Source: an uncultured Eubacteriales bacterium
GTDB lineage: Bacteria; Bacillota; Clostridia; Lachnospirales; Cellulosilyticaceae
Direction of reading: 5' to 3'
Length of the DNA: 52,634 bases
Assembly (NCBI GenBank): GCA_900551325.1
Contig: URVM01000024.1
Location: 1 to 52,634, forward strand
Within the stretch, counting starts at the first letter, position 1. Each line of letters starts with the position of its first letter. Below are positions 25,940 to 34,703 of the stretch, in pieces. The notes beneath the pieces are model-generated. The model had not been told where the DNA came from. It saw only the letters and a program-made list of their open reading frames with translations, and did not search any database. Made by a program: the position numbers and the translations under genes.

Positions 25940-27283
25940 TTATTGTGCATTACTAATAGATTGATTTGCTGAAGTTACAAAGTCATTTAATGCTGCTTCA
26001 GGTGTTTTATCTCCTGATAATACTGCTTGCATCATTGGGAACCAGAAAGTTCTCATTTCTGCAAATCCATCAATAGTATTGTAGTATGTTCCATAATATT
26101 TTGTTAAGCTTGCTAAGTATGTCATATTTTCATCATCTGCGTAGAGGTTACCAAATGACTGACGAACAGGGAATGTTGCTGTTTGCTTAACATTTTTTGG
26201 GCCCCATTCTGCATCATTACAGATGAAATCAATAAGAAGTTTAGAAGCTTCGATTTTTGCTTCGTCACCATTATTGAAAACACAGAATCCATCAATAAGG
26301 TATTCAAGTCTTGGCTCTTTACCTTCTGGAGTTGGATATGGTACAAATACTGGTTCAAAATCCATATTAGCTTTATTGCTGTTATAAATACCAGGGCTAA
26401 ATAAAATACTGTGAGATACACGACCTGATGTAAATTCTTCAATAGATGCTGTTCCATCAAGTGCACTACCATTTAATAAAAGTCCGTTATTTACTGAGTC
26501 TGCAATAAATTGTAATGCTTCTACACCCTCTTTAGAGTTAATAGTGTATTCAGTAAGTGCGTCATTTGTAATAGGTGTTCCTGCTAAGTTTGAAACATAT
26601 GCTCTTGGTCCTTGGTCTCCACCTTGTGAAACACAGAACACAACTGCACCTTTCTCACCTTTTTCTTTAAGTGCTTCCATTAAAGCTTTGTACTGATCTA
26701 CTGTCCAAGTTCTGTCACCTTCTAAGTTAAGCATATCTAATAAGCCATGTTTTTCTAACATATCTTTATTAAATGCCATTAAGAAAGGTGCTGATGAAAT
26801 TGGATACATATAATAGTTGTCATCAACTTTTGATGCATTGATGATGTTATCGTTGTTTACATCTTTAATGAAGTCTTCTGTAAACATACTGTTAACATCT
26901 GCTAAAACACCATCTTTTGCATAAGAAATGATACGTCCTGGTGCATCAAAGAGTACGTCACATACTGTACCACCTTGAATAGCATTTGTAATCTTTTCTG
27001 GACCTGAAGCAAAATCTATCATTTCCATGTTTACTTTAATATTAGGATACTTTTTATTAAATGCTTCGATAATTTGTTCTTCATACTTTCCTGCTGTATC
27101 ATCTACTGGTGCAAAGTTTGGAAAGTTCCACCATGTAATTTCTACTTGTTCTTCAGCAGGTGTTGAAGTTGTTGCTGCAGGTTTTTCCTCAGCAGGTTTG
27201 GCTGGTTCACTTGCTGTACCACATCCTACAAATGTAGTTAGAGATACTGCTAAAGTTAATAATAATGCAAAAGCTTTTTTCAT
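25940..27283 (-). CDS. sugar ABC transporter substrate-binding lipoprotein (sialic acid?)
   Basis: The 447-residue protein has a lipoprotein signal with lipobox TFVGC (Cys21) followed by an Ala/Pro/Glu linker. The mature part reads as a family-1 extracellular solute-binding protein (EITWWNFPNF start, then EAFNKKYPNIKVNMEMI). It would capture the sugar outside the cell. The position between nanE and the permeases suggests sialic acid or a sialoglycan product. A 56-base gap before the permease carries an AT-rich dyad (ATATTAATATGAG region) that could reduce downstream expression. Confidence 0.9.
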   Translation of the reverse strand: MKKAFALLLTLAVSLTTFVGCGTASEPAKPAEEKPAATTSTPAEEQVEITWWNFPNFAPVDDTAGKYEEQIIEAFNKKYPNIKVNMEMIDFASGPEKITNAIQGGTVCDVLFDAPGRIISYAKDGVLADVNSMFTEDFIKDVNNDNIINASKVDDNYYMYPISSAPFLMAFNKDMLEKHGLLDMLNLEGDRTWTVDQYKALMEALKEKGEKGAVVFCVSQGGDQGPRAYVSNLAGTPITNDALTEYTINSKEGVEALQFIADSVNNGLLLNGSALDGTASIEEFTSGRVSHSILFSPGIYNSNKANMDFEPVFVPYPTPEGKEPRLEYLIDGFCVFNNGDEAKIEASKLLIDFICNDAEWGPKNVKQTATFPVRQSFGNLYADDENMTYLASLTKYYGTYYNTIDGFAEMRTFWFPMMQAVLSGDKTPEAALNDFVTSANQSISNAQ

Positions 27284-27372
27284 ACATTTATCCCCCTTAG
27301 AATAAAATTCGTATATGATCTCAGATTTTCATCTGCTAGATCCAATTTAGTATTACTTCTCATTTAATACCT

Positions 27373-28056
27373 TTAGTTTAATGCTTCTACATAATGCTTT
27401 GTGATTTCCATAGGTCTTGTAATTGCTGTTCCAACAACTGCAGCTACAACCCCACTATCTATTGCTTTTCTTAACTCTTCTGGATTCCAAATACCACCTT
27501 CTGCTATTACCGGCTTGCCACAATCTCTTACTAAGTCTCTTATAAGATTGAAATTAGGTAATTTAGCTCCTTGTGTATATTCTGTATAGCCATGCATAGT
27601 AGTACCAATAATATCGAAGCCAATTTCTGCTGCATGTATCCCTTCTTCATATGTAGAACAATCTGCCATAAATAATTGTTCTGGGTATTTACTTCTAACC
27701 TCTTTAAAGAACTCATCTAGTGTTTTTCCATCAGGTCTTGTTCTTTTAGTAGCATCTATTGCAATAATCTCTACATTACAACTTACTAATTTATCTACTT
27801 CCTTTATAGTAGGTGTAATGTAAACGTTACAATCTCCGTATTGCTCTTTAATAATACCTATAATAGGGAGTTTCACCACTTTCTTAATTTCCATTATGTC
27901 TTCTACTGTGTTAGCTCTTATTCCTACCGCACCACCAAGTTCAGCAGCATATGCCATTCTCGCCATAATATGGGACCCATATAATGGTTCATTCTCAAGT
28001 GCCTGGCAAGAAACAATGAGCCCACCTTTTACTTTATCAAGTACGGAGTATTTCAT
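27373..28056 (-). CDS. nanE: N-acetylmannosamine-6-phosphate 2-epimerase
   Basis: The 227-residue TIM-barrel enzyme converts ManNAc-6-P into GlcNAc-6-P. NanE signatures include GGLIVSCQALENEPL (11-25), GIRANTVEDI, PIIGIIKEQYG (catalytic Lys near 70), AIDATKRTRPDG and VIAEGGIWNPEE. It is the first gene of the minus-strand nan operon, with AGGGGGAAG before the ATG and a promoter at 28100-28127. Together with nanA and the ROK kinase it completes the sialic-acid route to amino-sugar phosphate. Confidence 0.95.
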   Translation of the reverse strand: MKYSVLDKVKGGLIVSCQALENEPLYGSHIMARMAYAAELGGAVGIRANTVEDIMEIKKVVKLPIIGIIKEQYGDCNVYITPTIKEVDKLVSCNVEIIAIDATKRTRPDGKTLDEFFKEVRSKYPEQLFMADCSTYEEGIHAAEIGFDIIGTTMHGYTEYTQGAKLPNFNLIRDLVRDCGKPVIAEGGIWNPEELRKAIDSGVVAAVVGTAITRPMEITKHYVEALN

Positions 28057-28084
28057 ACTTCTTCCCCCTCAAATAGTATTGATC

Positions 28085-28111
28085 TTATGTTCTGAATTTA
28101 TCATAACATAA
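28085..28111. promoter_or_regulatory. inverted repeat over the nanE -10 box
   Basis: TTATGTT (28085-28091) and AACATAA (28105-28111) form a perfect 7-bp dyad with a 13-base centre. It covers the -10 box and start region of the nanE promoter. It is a plausible repressor site, but its sequence differs from the nanA palindrome. Confidence 0.4.
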
Positions 28112-28127
28112 AGAAAAATATTTTCAA
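28100..28127 (-). promoter_or_regulatory. nanE operon promoter
   Basis: On the minus strand TTGAAA (28122-28127) lies 16 bases from TATGAT (28100-28105). It drives the long nanE-to-regulator run. Confidence 0.65.
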
Positions 28128-28279
28128 TAGTTTTTCGGAAATTTTTTTTATTTTTTAAGCATAATTTATAATATATGCCTTATAATACATTTTTATTAGT
28201 GTTTTTTATACATATTTAGGATAATTTATTTTTTATTTGTTATTTTATAAAAGAAAATAAATAAATATTTCTTTTATTA

Positions 28280-28308
28280 TTGCTTTCTTTTTTTTTCGGT
28301 GCTATTAT
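28280..28308 (+). promoter_or_regulatory. nanA promoter
   Basis: TTGCTT (28280-28285) lies 17 bases from TATTAT (28303-28308). The spacer is a T-run. The start would be near 28315, inside the palindrome at 28309-28327. Confidence 0.7.
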
Positions 28309-28327
28309 AGTTAAAAGTTGTTTAACT
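28309..28327 (+). promoter_or_regulatory. candidate operator for the RpiR regulator
   Basis: A perfect palindrome AGTTAAA-N5-TTTAACT begins right after the -10 box and covers the predicted start of nanA transcription. This is the ideal place for a repressor, and an RpiR regulator is encoded in the same island. The link is inferred. Confidence 0.55.
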
Positions 28328-28356
28328 GTTCACACAAAACCAAGGAGGATTTTACT

Positions 28357-29274
28357 ATGTCCAAATATGAAACTTCACAATTTAGAAATGTAACTGTTGC
28401 ACTTAATACACCTTTTGATCTATATGGCAATGTAGATTTAAAAGCTACAAAATCACTTACTCGTTATTTCATTAATAAAGGTGTTAAAAACCTATATGTT
28501 TGCGGAAGTACTGGAGAAGGTTTTTTACTTGATAACGAAGAACGCAAACAAGTAGTAGAAGCTGTTATAGAAGAAGCTGGAAGCGAAATGAATATTATTG
28601 TTCACGTTGGTACACCTTCTAGTAGACATGCAGCTGAACTTGCTAGACATGCTGAAATGGCTGGTGCTGCTGCTACATCTGCAGTTCCATGTGTTTACTA
28701 TAGACCAAGCGAAGAAAGTGTATATCGTCACTGGACTACTATTACAGAAGCTGCTGACCTTCCTTTCTTTATTTACAACATTCCTCAACTTACAGGCTTC
28801 AACTTATCTATGAACCTTTTCAATCGTATGCTTGAAAACGAGCGTGTTGCCGGGGTGAAGAACTCTTCAGATCCATGCCATGATATCATTCGTTTTAAAG
28901 AAGCTGGTGGCAAAGACTTTATCGTATTTAACGGTCCTGATGAACAATACTTAGCTGGACGCCTTATGGGTGCAGATGCTGGTATTGGTGGTACATATGG
29001 TGCTATGCCAGAACTTTACTTAAAGTTAGAAGAATTAATCGTTCGTGGGGAAATCCAAATAGCTCAATCTTTACAAAACAAAATTACTCACCTTATCTAT
29101 CGTTTATGTAGTTTCCCATCTATGTATGGTGCTTGTAAAACTATTATTCGTATGAACGGCTGTAATATAGGAGATCCTAGACTTCCTTTCTTACCAGTAG
29201 ATGAAAAAGACCCTGCAATCATCGCTCTCTTTAACGATATTGCAGCAACTATTGAAGAGTATAAAAACCTCTAA
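28357..29274 (+). CDS. nanA: N-acetylneuraminate lyase
   Basis: The 305-residue class I aldolase would split sialic acid into pyruvate and ManNAc. The Schiff-base lysine is Lys168 (VAGVKNSS) and the catalytic tyrosine is Tyr140 (FFIYNIP). The carboxylate-binding loop is CGSTGEGF (about 49-56). I chose the ATG at 28357 because AAGGAGG precedes it. It is divergent from the rest of the nan genes and is followed by a strong terminator. Confidence 0.95.
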   Translation: MSKYETSQFRNVTVALNTPFDLYGNVDLKATKSLTRYFINKGVKNLYVCGSTGEGFLLDNEERKQVVEAVIEEAGSEMNIIVHVGTPSSRHAAELARHAEMAGAAATSAVPCVYYRPSEESVYRHWTTITEAADLPFFIYNIPQLTGFNLSMNLFNRMLENERVAGVKNSSDPCHDIIRFKEAGGKDFIVFNGPDEQYLAGRLMGADAGIGGTYGAMPELYLKLEELIVRGEIQIAQSLQNKITHLIYRLCSFPSMYGACKTIIRMNGCNIGDPRLPFLPVDEKDPAIIALFNDIAATIEEYKNL

Positions 29275-29276
29275 AC

Positions 29277-29324
29277 AAAAAGGCTGTTCCTAGCTAATTT
29301 TTATTAGCTAGGAACAGCCTTTTT
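29277..29324. terminator. bidirectional terminator between nanA and the fucosidase gene
   Basis: A perfect stem of 18 bp plus A/T extensions (29281-29298 with 29303-29320) with a four-base loop. A runs on the left and T runs on the right serve both converging genes. Confidence 0.9.
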
Positions 29325-29326
29325 AT

Positions 29327-30640
29327 TTATTTCAATGTAATTTCTACTACCGTATCTCTTTCATCAGGTAAAGGATAGCAATCTGATGTTTTTGCATCAA
29401 AGAAAAAGAAAGCATTTTCACTATATTCTTGTACATTCCAGAAGAAAGTCTCTAAAATCTCACTTCTATCTTTTACTAATCTCATACTTTCTATTTGCTC
29501 TGCTAAATTTTCTAAACATATAGCACCCACTTGTTCTTCCATCACATGTGCATATAACTTATTACCTTTTTGAGTAAATCTTCCCCATTCCGGTTTAGGA
29601 AAGTTAGCAAGCCCACAACCATAGATACTATCACTATTCTCCTGCACCCACTCACCTACCTCTTCTAAAATCCTTACAGATTCTTTCGGTATGCGTCCTT
29701 TAGCATCTGGTCCTACATTTAAAATAAGATTTCCGTTTTTGCTTACACATTCTACTAAAGTACGTATAACCATTTTAGCTGATTTATAATGTTTATCATG
29801 TGCGCTATAGCCCCAGTTTTTATTAAGAGTTATACAAGCTTCCCAAGGAATAGGATTATTACCTTCATCCCTAATACCTTGTGGAGGAATCATTTGTTCT
29901 GGCGAAGCAAAATCTCCTGAATATGATGTCGGATTAAGTGTACGAATAGAACCTGCATTTTCTCCACTTCCCTCCAGACGATTATCAATGATAATATGAG
30001 GTTGAATACTTCTTACCATTTTGATCAACTCGGATGCTTTCCATTTTTCACTGTTCATTGGACCATAAGAAAAGTCAAACCACATAATATCTAAGTGACC
30101 ATAATTAGTAAGTAGTTCATGTACTTGATTATGCATATACTCTAGATAATTATCAAAATTATGTTTAACATCTTTAAATGCTTCATTTTCTCTCATTGGA
30201 TGGAACTTATCTCCATAATGAGGATAATCAGGATGTGCCCAATCAATAAGTGAAAAGTATAAACCTACTTTAATTCCTTCTGCACGGAATGCCTCCAAAA
30301 ACTCAGCCACCAAGTCACGTTTACAAGGTGTATTAGTAGATTTGTAATCTGTATATTTAGAGTCGTACAAACAAAATCCATCGTGATGCTTTGCCGTAAG
30401 TACTGCATATTTCATACCTGCCTTTTTAGCAAGACGTGCCCATTCCCTTGGATTATAATCTTGTACATAAAACTCATGAAAAAACTTGTCGTATTCTTCT
30501 TTTGGTATACGTTCATTACTTCTTAACCATTCACCACGTGCTGGAATAGCATATAGACCCCAGTGAATAAACATTCCAAATCTAGCATCACAGTACCACT
30601 TAGTACGCTCTGTTCTCTCTTTTATAATCTGATTTTCCAT
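29327..30640 (-). CDS. GH29 alpha-L-fucosidase, intracellular
   Basis: The 437-residue protein has the GH29 opening FGMFIHWGLYAIPARGEW, the segment TAKHHDGFCLYDSKYTDY and the nucleophile region LDIMWFDFSYG (probable nucleophile Asp189). There is no signal peptide, so it would act on short fucosylated sugars already imported. Next to sialic-acid genes it suggests use of mucin or milk-type glycans capped by both sugars. It is convergent with nanA. A GGGGGATATTAC ribosome binding region precedes the ATG. Confidence 0.92.
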   Translation of the reverse strand: MENQIIKERTERTKWYCDARFGMFIHWGLYAIPARGEWLRSNERIPKEEYDKFFHEFYVQDYNPREWARLAKKAGMKYAVLTAKHHDGFCLYDSKYTDYKSTNTPCKRDLVAEFLEAFRAEGIKVGLYFSLIDWAHPDYPHYGDKFHPMRENEAFKDVKHNFDNYLEYMHNQVHELLTNYGHLDIMWFDFSYGPMNSEKWKASELIKMVRSIQPHIIIDNRLEGSGENAGSIRTLNPTSYSGDFASPEQMIPPQGIRDEGNNPIPWEACITLNKNWGYSAHDKHYKSAKMVIRTLVECVSKNGNLILNVGPDAKGRIPKESVRILEEVGEWVQENSDSIYGCGLANFPKPEWGRFTQKGNKLYAHVMEEQVGAICLENLAEQIESMRLVKDRSEILETFFWNVQEYSENAFFFFDAKTSDCYPLPDERDTVVEITLK

Positions 30641-30857
30641 GTAATATCCCCCTTATGTGATATCTTAATCTTCACTATAACACAATTTATATTTTTATTT
30701 GTTTTTATTGCTTATATACTCCTCTAACTTTGCTAGCTCTATATAATATATTAGCTTTTTATTAATTACTATTTTGATAATTATATAATATTTATATTAT
30801 AGATCAATAAATTTATAACTCAAGAACGTGAACTTACTCTTTGTACAAAATAATCTA

Positions 30858-30885
30858 TTGGTTTATCCTAAATCTATCCTATAAT
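30858..30885 (+). promoter_or_regulatory. promoter of the second ROK gene
   Basis: TTGGTT (30858-30863) lies 16 bases from a perfect TATAAT (30880-30885). A strong ribosome binding site AGGGGG follows before the ATG at 30925. Confidence 0.65.
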
Positions 30886-30924
30886 AGATCTATAAGAAGT
30901 TACTATTTTTAGGGGGTATTATAT

Positions 30925-31761
30925 ATGAAACATTATATAGGTATTGATATTGGATGTACTAAAATGTACTTTTACGCTGTTGTAGACGGTGAATATATTG
31001 AATATAAAGGTTCTACAGGGCTAGACTGTCCAAAAGAACGCATCAAAGAAGCCTTTGAAGAGTTCTTAACAAGACTACCTTATATACCTGATGGAGTAGG
31101 TATGGCTATACCTGGTCTTGTAAAGGGTGATTACATGGTAGAGTTTTCAGATATGAATGGTTTAAACGGTGTTACCACTGATTATTTTAGTGAAGGGCGT
31201 TTCCCAGTTCGTTTTATTAATGATGTCAAGGCAGCTACAGTTTGTGAAGTAGCTAATCATCCTGAAAGTAATACTATTGCCATTATTATGGCTGGTTCAG
31301 GGATAGCTCTAGGTGTCTATACAAACGGTAAATTCATCACAGGTACTCATGGATTTGCTGGAGAACTTGGTTACTGTGTACTTAATACAGAAAATGGTCC
31401 AGTAAAACTAGATGATGTAGCTGGTGGTATCGGTATATTAAAATTAGCTGATTGTGATGCTCCTACCCTTCTTTCTAACCTTGAAGCAAATGATCCAACT
31501 GCTCTTTCCCTTATCCAACAAGCTGGTAAATACTTCGGTCTTGCACTTACTAATGTGATTCATCTCTTTAATCCTGACACAATAGTAGTAGGTGGAAGTA
31601 CATCTACATACAAAGGATATATGGAAAATGCTATAACTACAGCTAGTCAATATACATTAGAAGATCTGTACAAAAATTGTATAATTACTTCTCCACAAGA
31701 TATGAAACGTATTGTTGCACTAGGTGCTATAGAATATGTTAAGTCTGGCATTCAGCTTTAA
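30925..31761 (+). CDS. ROK-family sugar kinase lacking the zinc motif
   Basis: The 278-residue protein has the N-terminal DIGCTKMYFYAVVDG (phosphate-binding; the usual Gly-Gly-Thr is Gly-Cys-Thr). The catalytic-Asp region is FINDVKAATVCE (about 98-109), with AGSGIALGVY and HGFAGELGYCVLN. The CxCGxxGCxE zinc motif is absent, so it belongs to the compact ROK type. It may be a second ManNAc or GlcNAc kinase, or a kinase for another sugar released by the fucosidase. It has its own promoter and terminator. Confidence 0.8.
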   Translation: MKHYIGIDIGCTKMYFYAVVDGEYIEYKGSTGLDCPKERIKEAFEEFLTRLPYIPDGVGMAIPGLVKGDYMVEFSDMNGLNGVTTDYFSEGRFPVRFINDVKAATVCEVANHPESNTIAIIMAGSGIALGVYTNGKFITGTHGFAGELGYCVLNTENGPVKLDDVAGGIGILKLADCDAPTLLSNLEANDPTALSLIQQAGKYFGLALTNVIHLFNPDTIVVGGSTSTYKGYMENAITTASQYTLEDLYKNCIITSPQDMKRIVALGAIEYVKSGIQL

Positions 31762-31861
31762 GACTTTTTAGCATCTATATTGTAATCAAAAAATAAAGAA
31801 TCTGCAGTGCTCATACAAAAATAGTTTAATATTAATTTTATATGTGTTGGTCTTGATAAAC

Positions 31862-31909
31862 AAAAATCCTATCTAACTAGAAACCTTACTCTAGTTAGAT
31901 AGGATTTTT
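31862..31909. terminator. bidirectional terminator
   Basis: A perfect 19-bp stem (31862-31880 with 31891-31909) with A and T runs on its two sides. It lies between the plus-strand ROK gene and the minus-strand membrane protein gene. Confidence 0.9.
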
Positions 31910-31928
31910 TCATACAGAAAATATTTCT

Positions 31929-32609
31929 TTATAACTTAGTATTTCTTTTTCTCAATTTATGATAGAAACTTACTTCTATCTCACTTAAATCTTGTTCTTC
32001 TTTTATTCCCCTTACACAGTAAAGATAATACATAATCTGTCTTAATATGATCGGTATAGTAATAATCATCATAAGGCACATAGTATTTCTTAAACTATTA
32101 ACTATAAAATCCATTCCAAATAATTGAGTCATAAAAGCATTAAAGATCTCTAATGACATAGCAAACATAATAGCCAACCAACAAATTGTTTCTAAAAAAG
32201 TCTCAAAATGTAGCTCTTTAAGGTAAGTATTCTGAGCCGGTTCGTTTGAAGTAGCCTGCAGTTCATCCTCACTTAATGCTTCTTCTAACATCTTTGTCTT
32301 ATTCTTCTTATAAATCTTGTTCATTATCTTTTTATAAGGCCTTGAAGGAGAAAGACTTTGTATAATGAAATAGCCTACCACAACCCCTATAATTAGTGTC
32401 AAGGATGATAAATTAATGTAACTACTTATTTTATACTTTTCAGGATAGGTATGAAATAAAATACTATTAAACATAAGACTTACAAACAACATACTACACC
32501 AATACACTACCTTACTTCCTACCAAACTTATACGTTCTCTTAATGTATGTTGCATCATAAAAACTGTAAGCCCTACGCAAAGTACCAAAAACTCTATAAG
32601 TAGTATCAT
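31929..32609 (-). CDS. unknown membrane protein, partner of the upstream gene
   Basis: I do not recognise this 226-residue protein. Hydrophobic segments lie at about 2-20, 35-55, 66-88, 140-160 and 172-195. A charged cytoplasmic loop sits between (about 92-130, rich in Lys and Glu), and the C-terminal tail is basic (YHKLRKRNTKL). Its ATG overlaps the stop of the gene at 32606-34540 by four bases (ATGA), so the two are translationally coupled and probably form one membrane complex. Function unknown. Confidence 0.75.
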   Translation of the reverse strand: MILLIEFLVLCVGLTVFMMQHTLRERISLVGSKVVYWCSMLFVSLMFNSILFHTYPEKYKISSYINLSSLTLIIGVVVGYFIIQSLSPSRPYKKIMNKIYKKNKTKMLEEALSEDELQATSNEPAQNTYLKELHFETFLETICWLAIMFAMSLEIFNAFMTQLFGMDFIVNSLRNTMCLMMIITIPIILRQIMYYLYCVRGIKEEQDLSEIEVSFYHKLRKRNTKL

Positions 32610-34540
32610 ATTTTATTTACCTCCAATACATAGTCTTGCTCTAACTCACGTAAATCTTGAACATATTCTAACTTTAATGCTAAATCAGCCATCTTTTGAT
32701 TAGCCCAAATAACAAATTTAGTCCTTATAAGCACATATTGATCTTCTTTTAATTTTTCCATACCTTTATGTTTATACATTTCTTCTTGAGTAAGAATACG
32801 GGCTAGATTAAATTGGCATAGAATCGCTACAAAACCATTATAGTCACCTAACTTATTAAGAGGACACCACATGGAATAACCACTTTCCATCCCCTCAGGA
32901 ATAAGATCAAATTTCCCTGTAAAATGTTCAAGCTTTAGGAGCATATTTTGAATACGTTCTCCCTCTTTGCCCTTTGTATCACCAGACATGAGTGTTGCTA
33001 TAAGCAGTTCTTCTATAGCTTCTTTAGATTTTCCTACTATGTCTTTATTATTCTTTGCAAACAGTGGCGTTTTTTCTCTACCTTCCATCAAAGCAAATAG
33101 CAAGCTTAATCCATCCACAAGTATGGCAAAAGTTAAGCAAAACCAAGACATAGTCTTTTGTTCACCAGCTTCTAAAAGATTTTTAATAGGTAATACATAT
33201 AAATTATGCATAACATAGCTTGGATCATTTAAATCAATAGACTTTTCTAAAGCTTTCGTTTGATTTAATGTATATGCAGCATTCTTAATTTCAGTCTGCA
33301 TACTTGTATAGAGTTCCATTGCATTTTCATCGGTTATACCTGTAATCATAATCTCTTCTAAAGGTTTCATAATAGACTCTTTATTTTCCTGAAGGATTAA
33401 ATAGTGACTCAATGTTTCTTTAAAATCTGGTAGAGTATCTGCTCCTTTAAGAGCAACAACCTGTGTATAGAAATTGGTTAGTACTGTAGAAAAAATATCC
33501 TTATTCCCTTGTCCTGTTAAAATAAAATCTATAGCATAATCTTGTAGTGCTATAATTTGGTCATCAATACTTACTGTTGATGCACTTTGATCTACTCCTT
33601 CATTTATAACTACAGTTTCTGTAGGCATAATAAGCTTATACATAGATGTAACTAACTTACCAATTTTCTCTTGATTCGTTTTTGCTTCTATACTAGCTTC
33701 AATGAAAGCCTCTTTTGTTTGTCCACCTAATAAAGCCTGTACTTCTTGCTCATATAGCTTGTTCTTAAGATCTGCATCTTGCTTTGTTGTATCAGTAATC
33801 ATATTACCTACTGCTGCATTATATTTGGCCATATCAGAATAGTAGCGTTCTAAATCCTCGCCATAATTATTAATATTAGGTTTTTTTAATGCATTAGTTT
33901 GAACATTTATTTTTCCTGATTCAACTTTTATACCTTCAATTTTTTTATTTAAAGCCTCATTTTCAGCTACTTGCTTAGTTAAAGCACTGTAACTTTTACC
34001 CACTTCACTAAATAACTTAAATACATAGCTTTTCATCTCATTTTCAGATTGATCTTTTATAAGCTCATATTTTTGGGTCATATTTCCATAAATTTGTTGA
34101 TACCGTTCTTGTAGATAGTCTACGGGAGAATTAATATGATTATAAATACCAATATAAGAAAAGTATGTAGAGCATAGAGTTGCCATACATAAAATAAGTA
34201 TGAACCAAACCCTAAAATATCTTCTAATAGTATGACTCATACAAAATACCACTAACTGTATAGCTAAAGCAAAAAGAAGAGGTGCACTAAGTCCTAAAGG
34301 AAGATTAACACCTCCAAAGTACACCTTACTTCCCTCATAGGTTGTAGCTAAAGAAATAAGTTGCAAAAACATAGTTACCAGAACAATAAGCCAACCTAAT
34401 GTATTTTGATTAAAGATAATATCTGTCCCTCTATAATCATTACCCCTTAGCATGTTCTGATAAAATTGTTGTTCTTGCTTTAATGCATTCTTCTTAAAAT
34501 ATTGTTCAAGCTTATGTGAAATCCAGTTTAGCCTAGACAT
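32606..34540 (-). CDS. unknown large membrane protein with extracytoplasmic helical domain
   Basis: I do not recognise this 644-residue protein. Three membrane helices lie near residues 48-68, 80-102 and 108-130. A mainly helical domain of about 330 residues follows (131-460), with coiled-coil stretches such as LTKQVAENEALNKKIEGIKV. A fourth helix (about 468-490: FCLTFAILVDGLSLLFALMEG) and a cytoplasmic C-terminal part (495-644) complete it. I chose the ATG at 34540 after AGGTGAT; a GTG three codons earlier overlaps that site. It could be a scaffold or export accessory, but nothing in it proves a role. Confidence 0.75.
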   Translation of the reverse strand: MSRLNWISHKLEQYFKKNALKQEQQFYQNMLRGNDYRGTDIIFNQNTLGWLIVLVTMFLQLISLATTYEGSKVYFGGVNLPLGLSAPLLFALAIQLVVFCMSHTIRRYFRVWFILILCMATLCSTYFSYIGIYNHINSPVDYLQERYQQIYGNMTQKYELIKDQSENEMKSYVFKLFSEVGKSYSALTKQVAENEALNKKIEGIKVESGKINVQTNALKKPNINNYGEDLERYYSDMAKYNAAVGNMITDTTKQDADLKNKLYEQEVQALLGGQTKEAFIEASIEAKTNQEKIGKLVTSMYKLIMPTETVVINEGVDQSASTVSIDDQIIALQDYAIDFILTGQGNKDIFSTVLTNFYTQVVALKGADTLPDFKETLSHYLILQENKESIMKPLEEIMITGITDENAMELYTSMQTEIKNAAYTLNQTKALEKSIDLNDPSYVMHNLYVLPIKNLLEAGEQKTMSWFCLTFAILVDGLSLLFALMEGREKTPLFAKNNKDIVGKSKEAIEELLIATLMSGDTKGKEGERIQNMLLKLEHFTGKFDLIPEGMESGYSMWCPLNKLGDYNGFVAILCQFNLARILTQEEMYKHKGMEKLKEDQYVLIRTKFVIWANQKMADLALKLEYVQDLRELEQDYVLEVNKI

Positions 34541-34640
34541 TTTTATCACCTACCCTTTCTAATATTTTTAAAACTTTCTAAATAATCTTATTTCATCTTT
34601 ACTATTATAACATCTGTTTCTTATTAAAAGATGTATAAAT

Positions 34641-34682
34641 TTCTTAAGATTTCTTTAAGAATCATTAGAATATATTAAGAAT
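34641..34682. repeat. phased TTCTTAA-type repeats upstream of the membrane-protein pair
   Basis: Read on the minus strand, four ATTCTTAA-like elements (ATTCTTAA, ATTCTAAT, ATTCTTAA, AATCTTAA) follow each other at 9-11 base steps. Repeats phased to one helical turn are typical of OmpR/PhoB-family regulator sites. They lie about 100 bases before the start of the 32606-34540 gene. Confidence 0.45.
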
Positions 34683-34703
34683 GAGTAGCTGTTCTCAAAT
34701 AAA

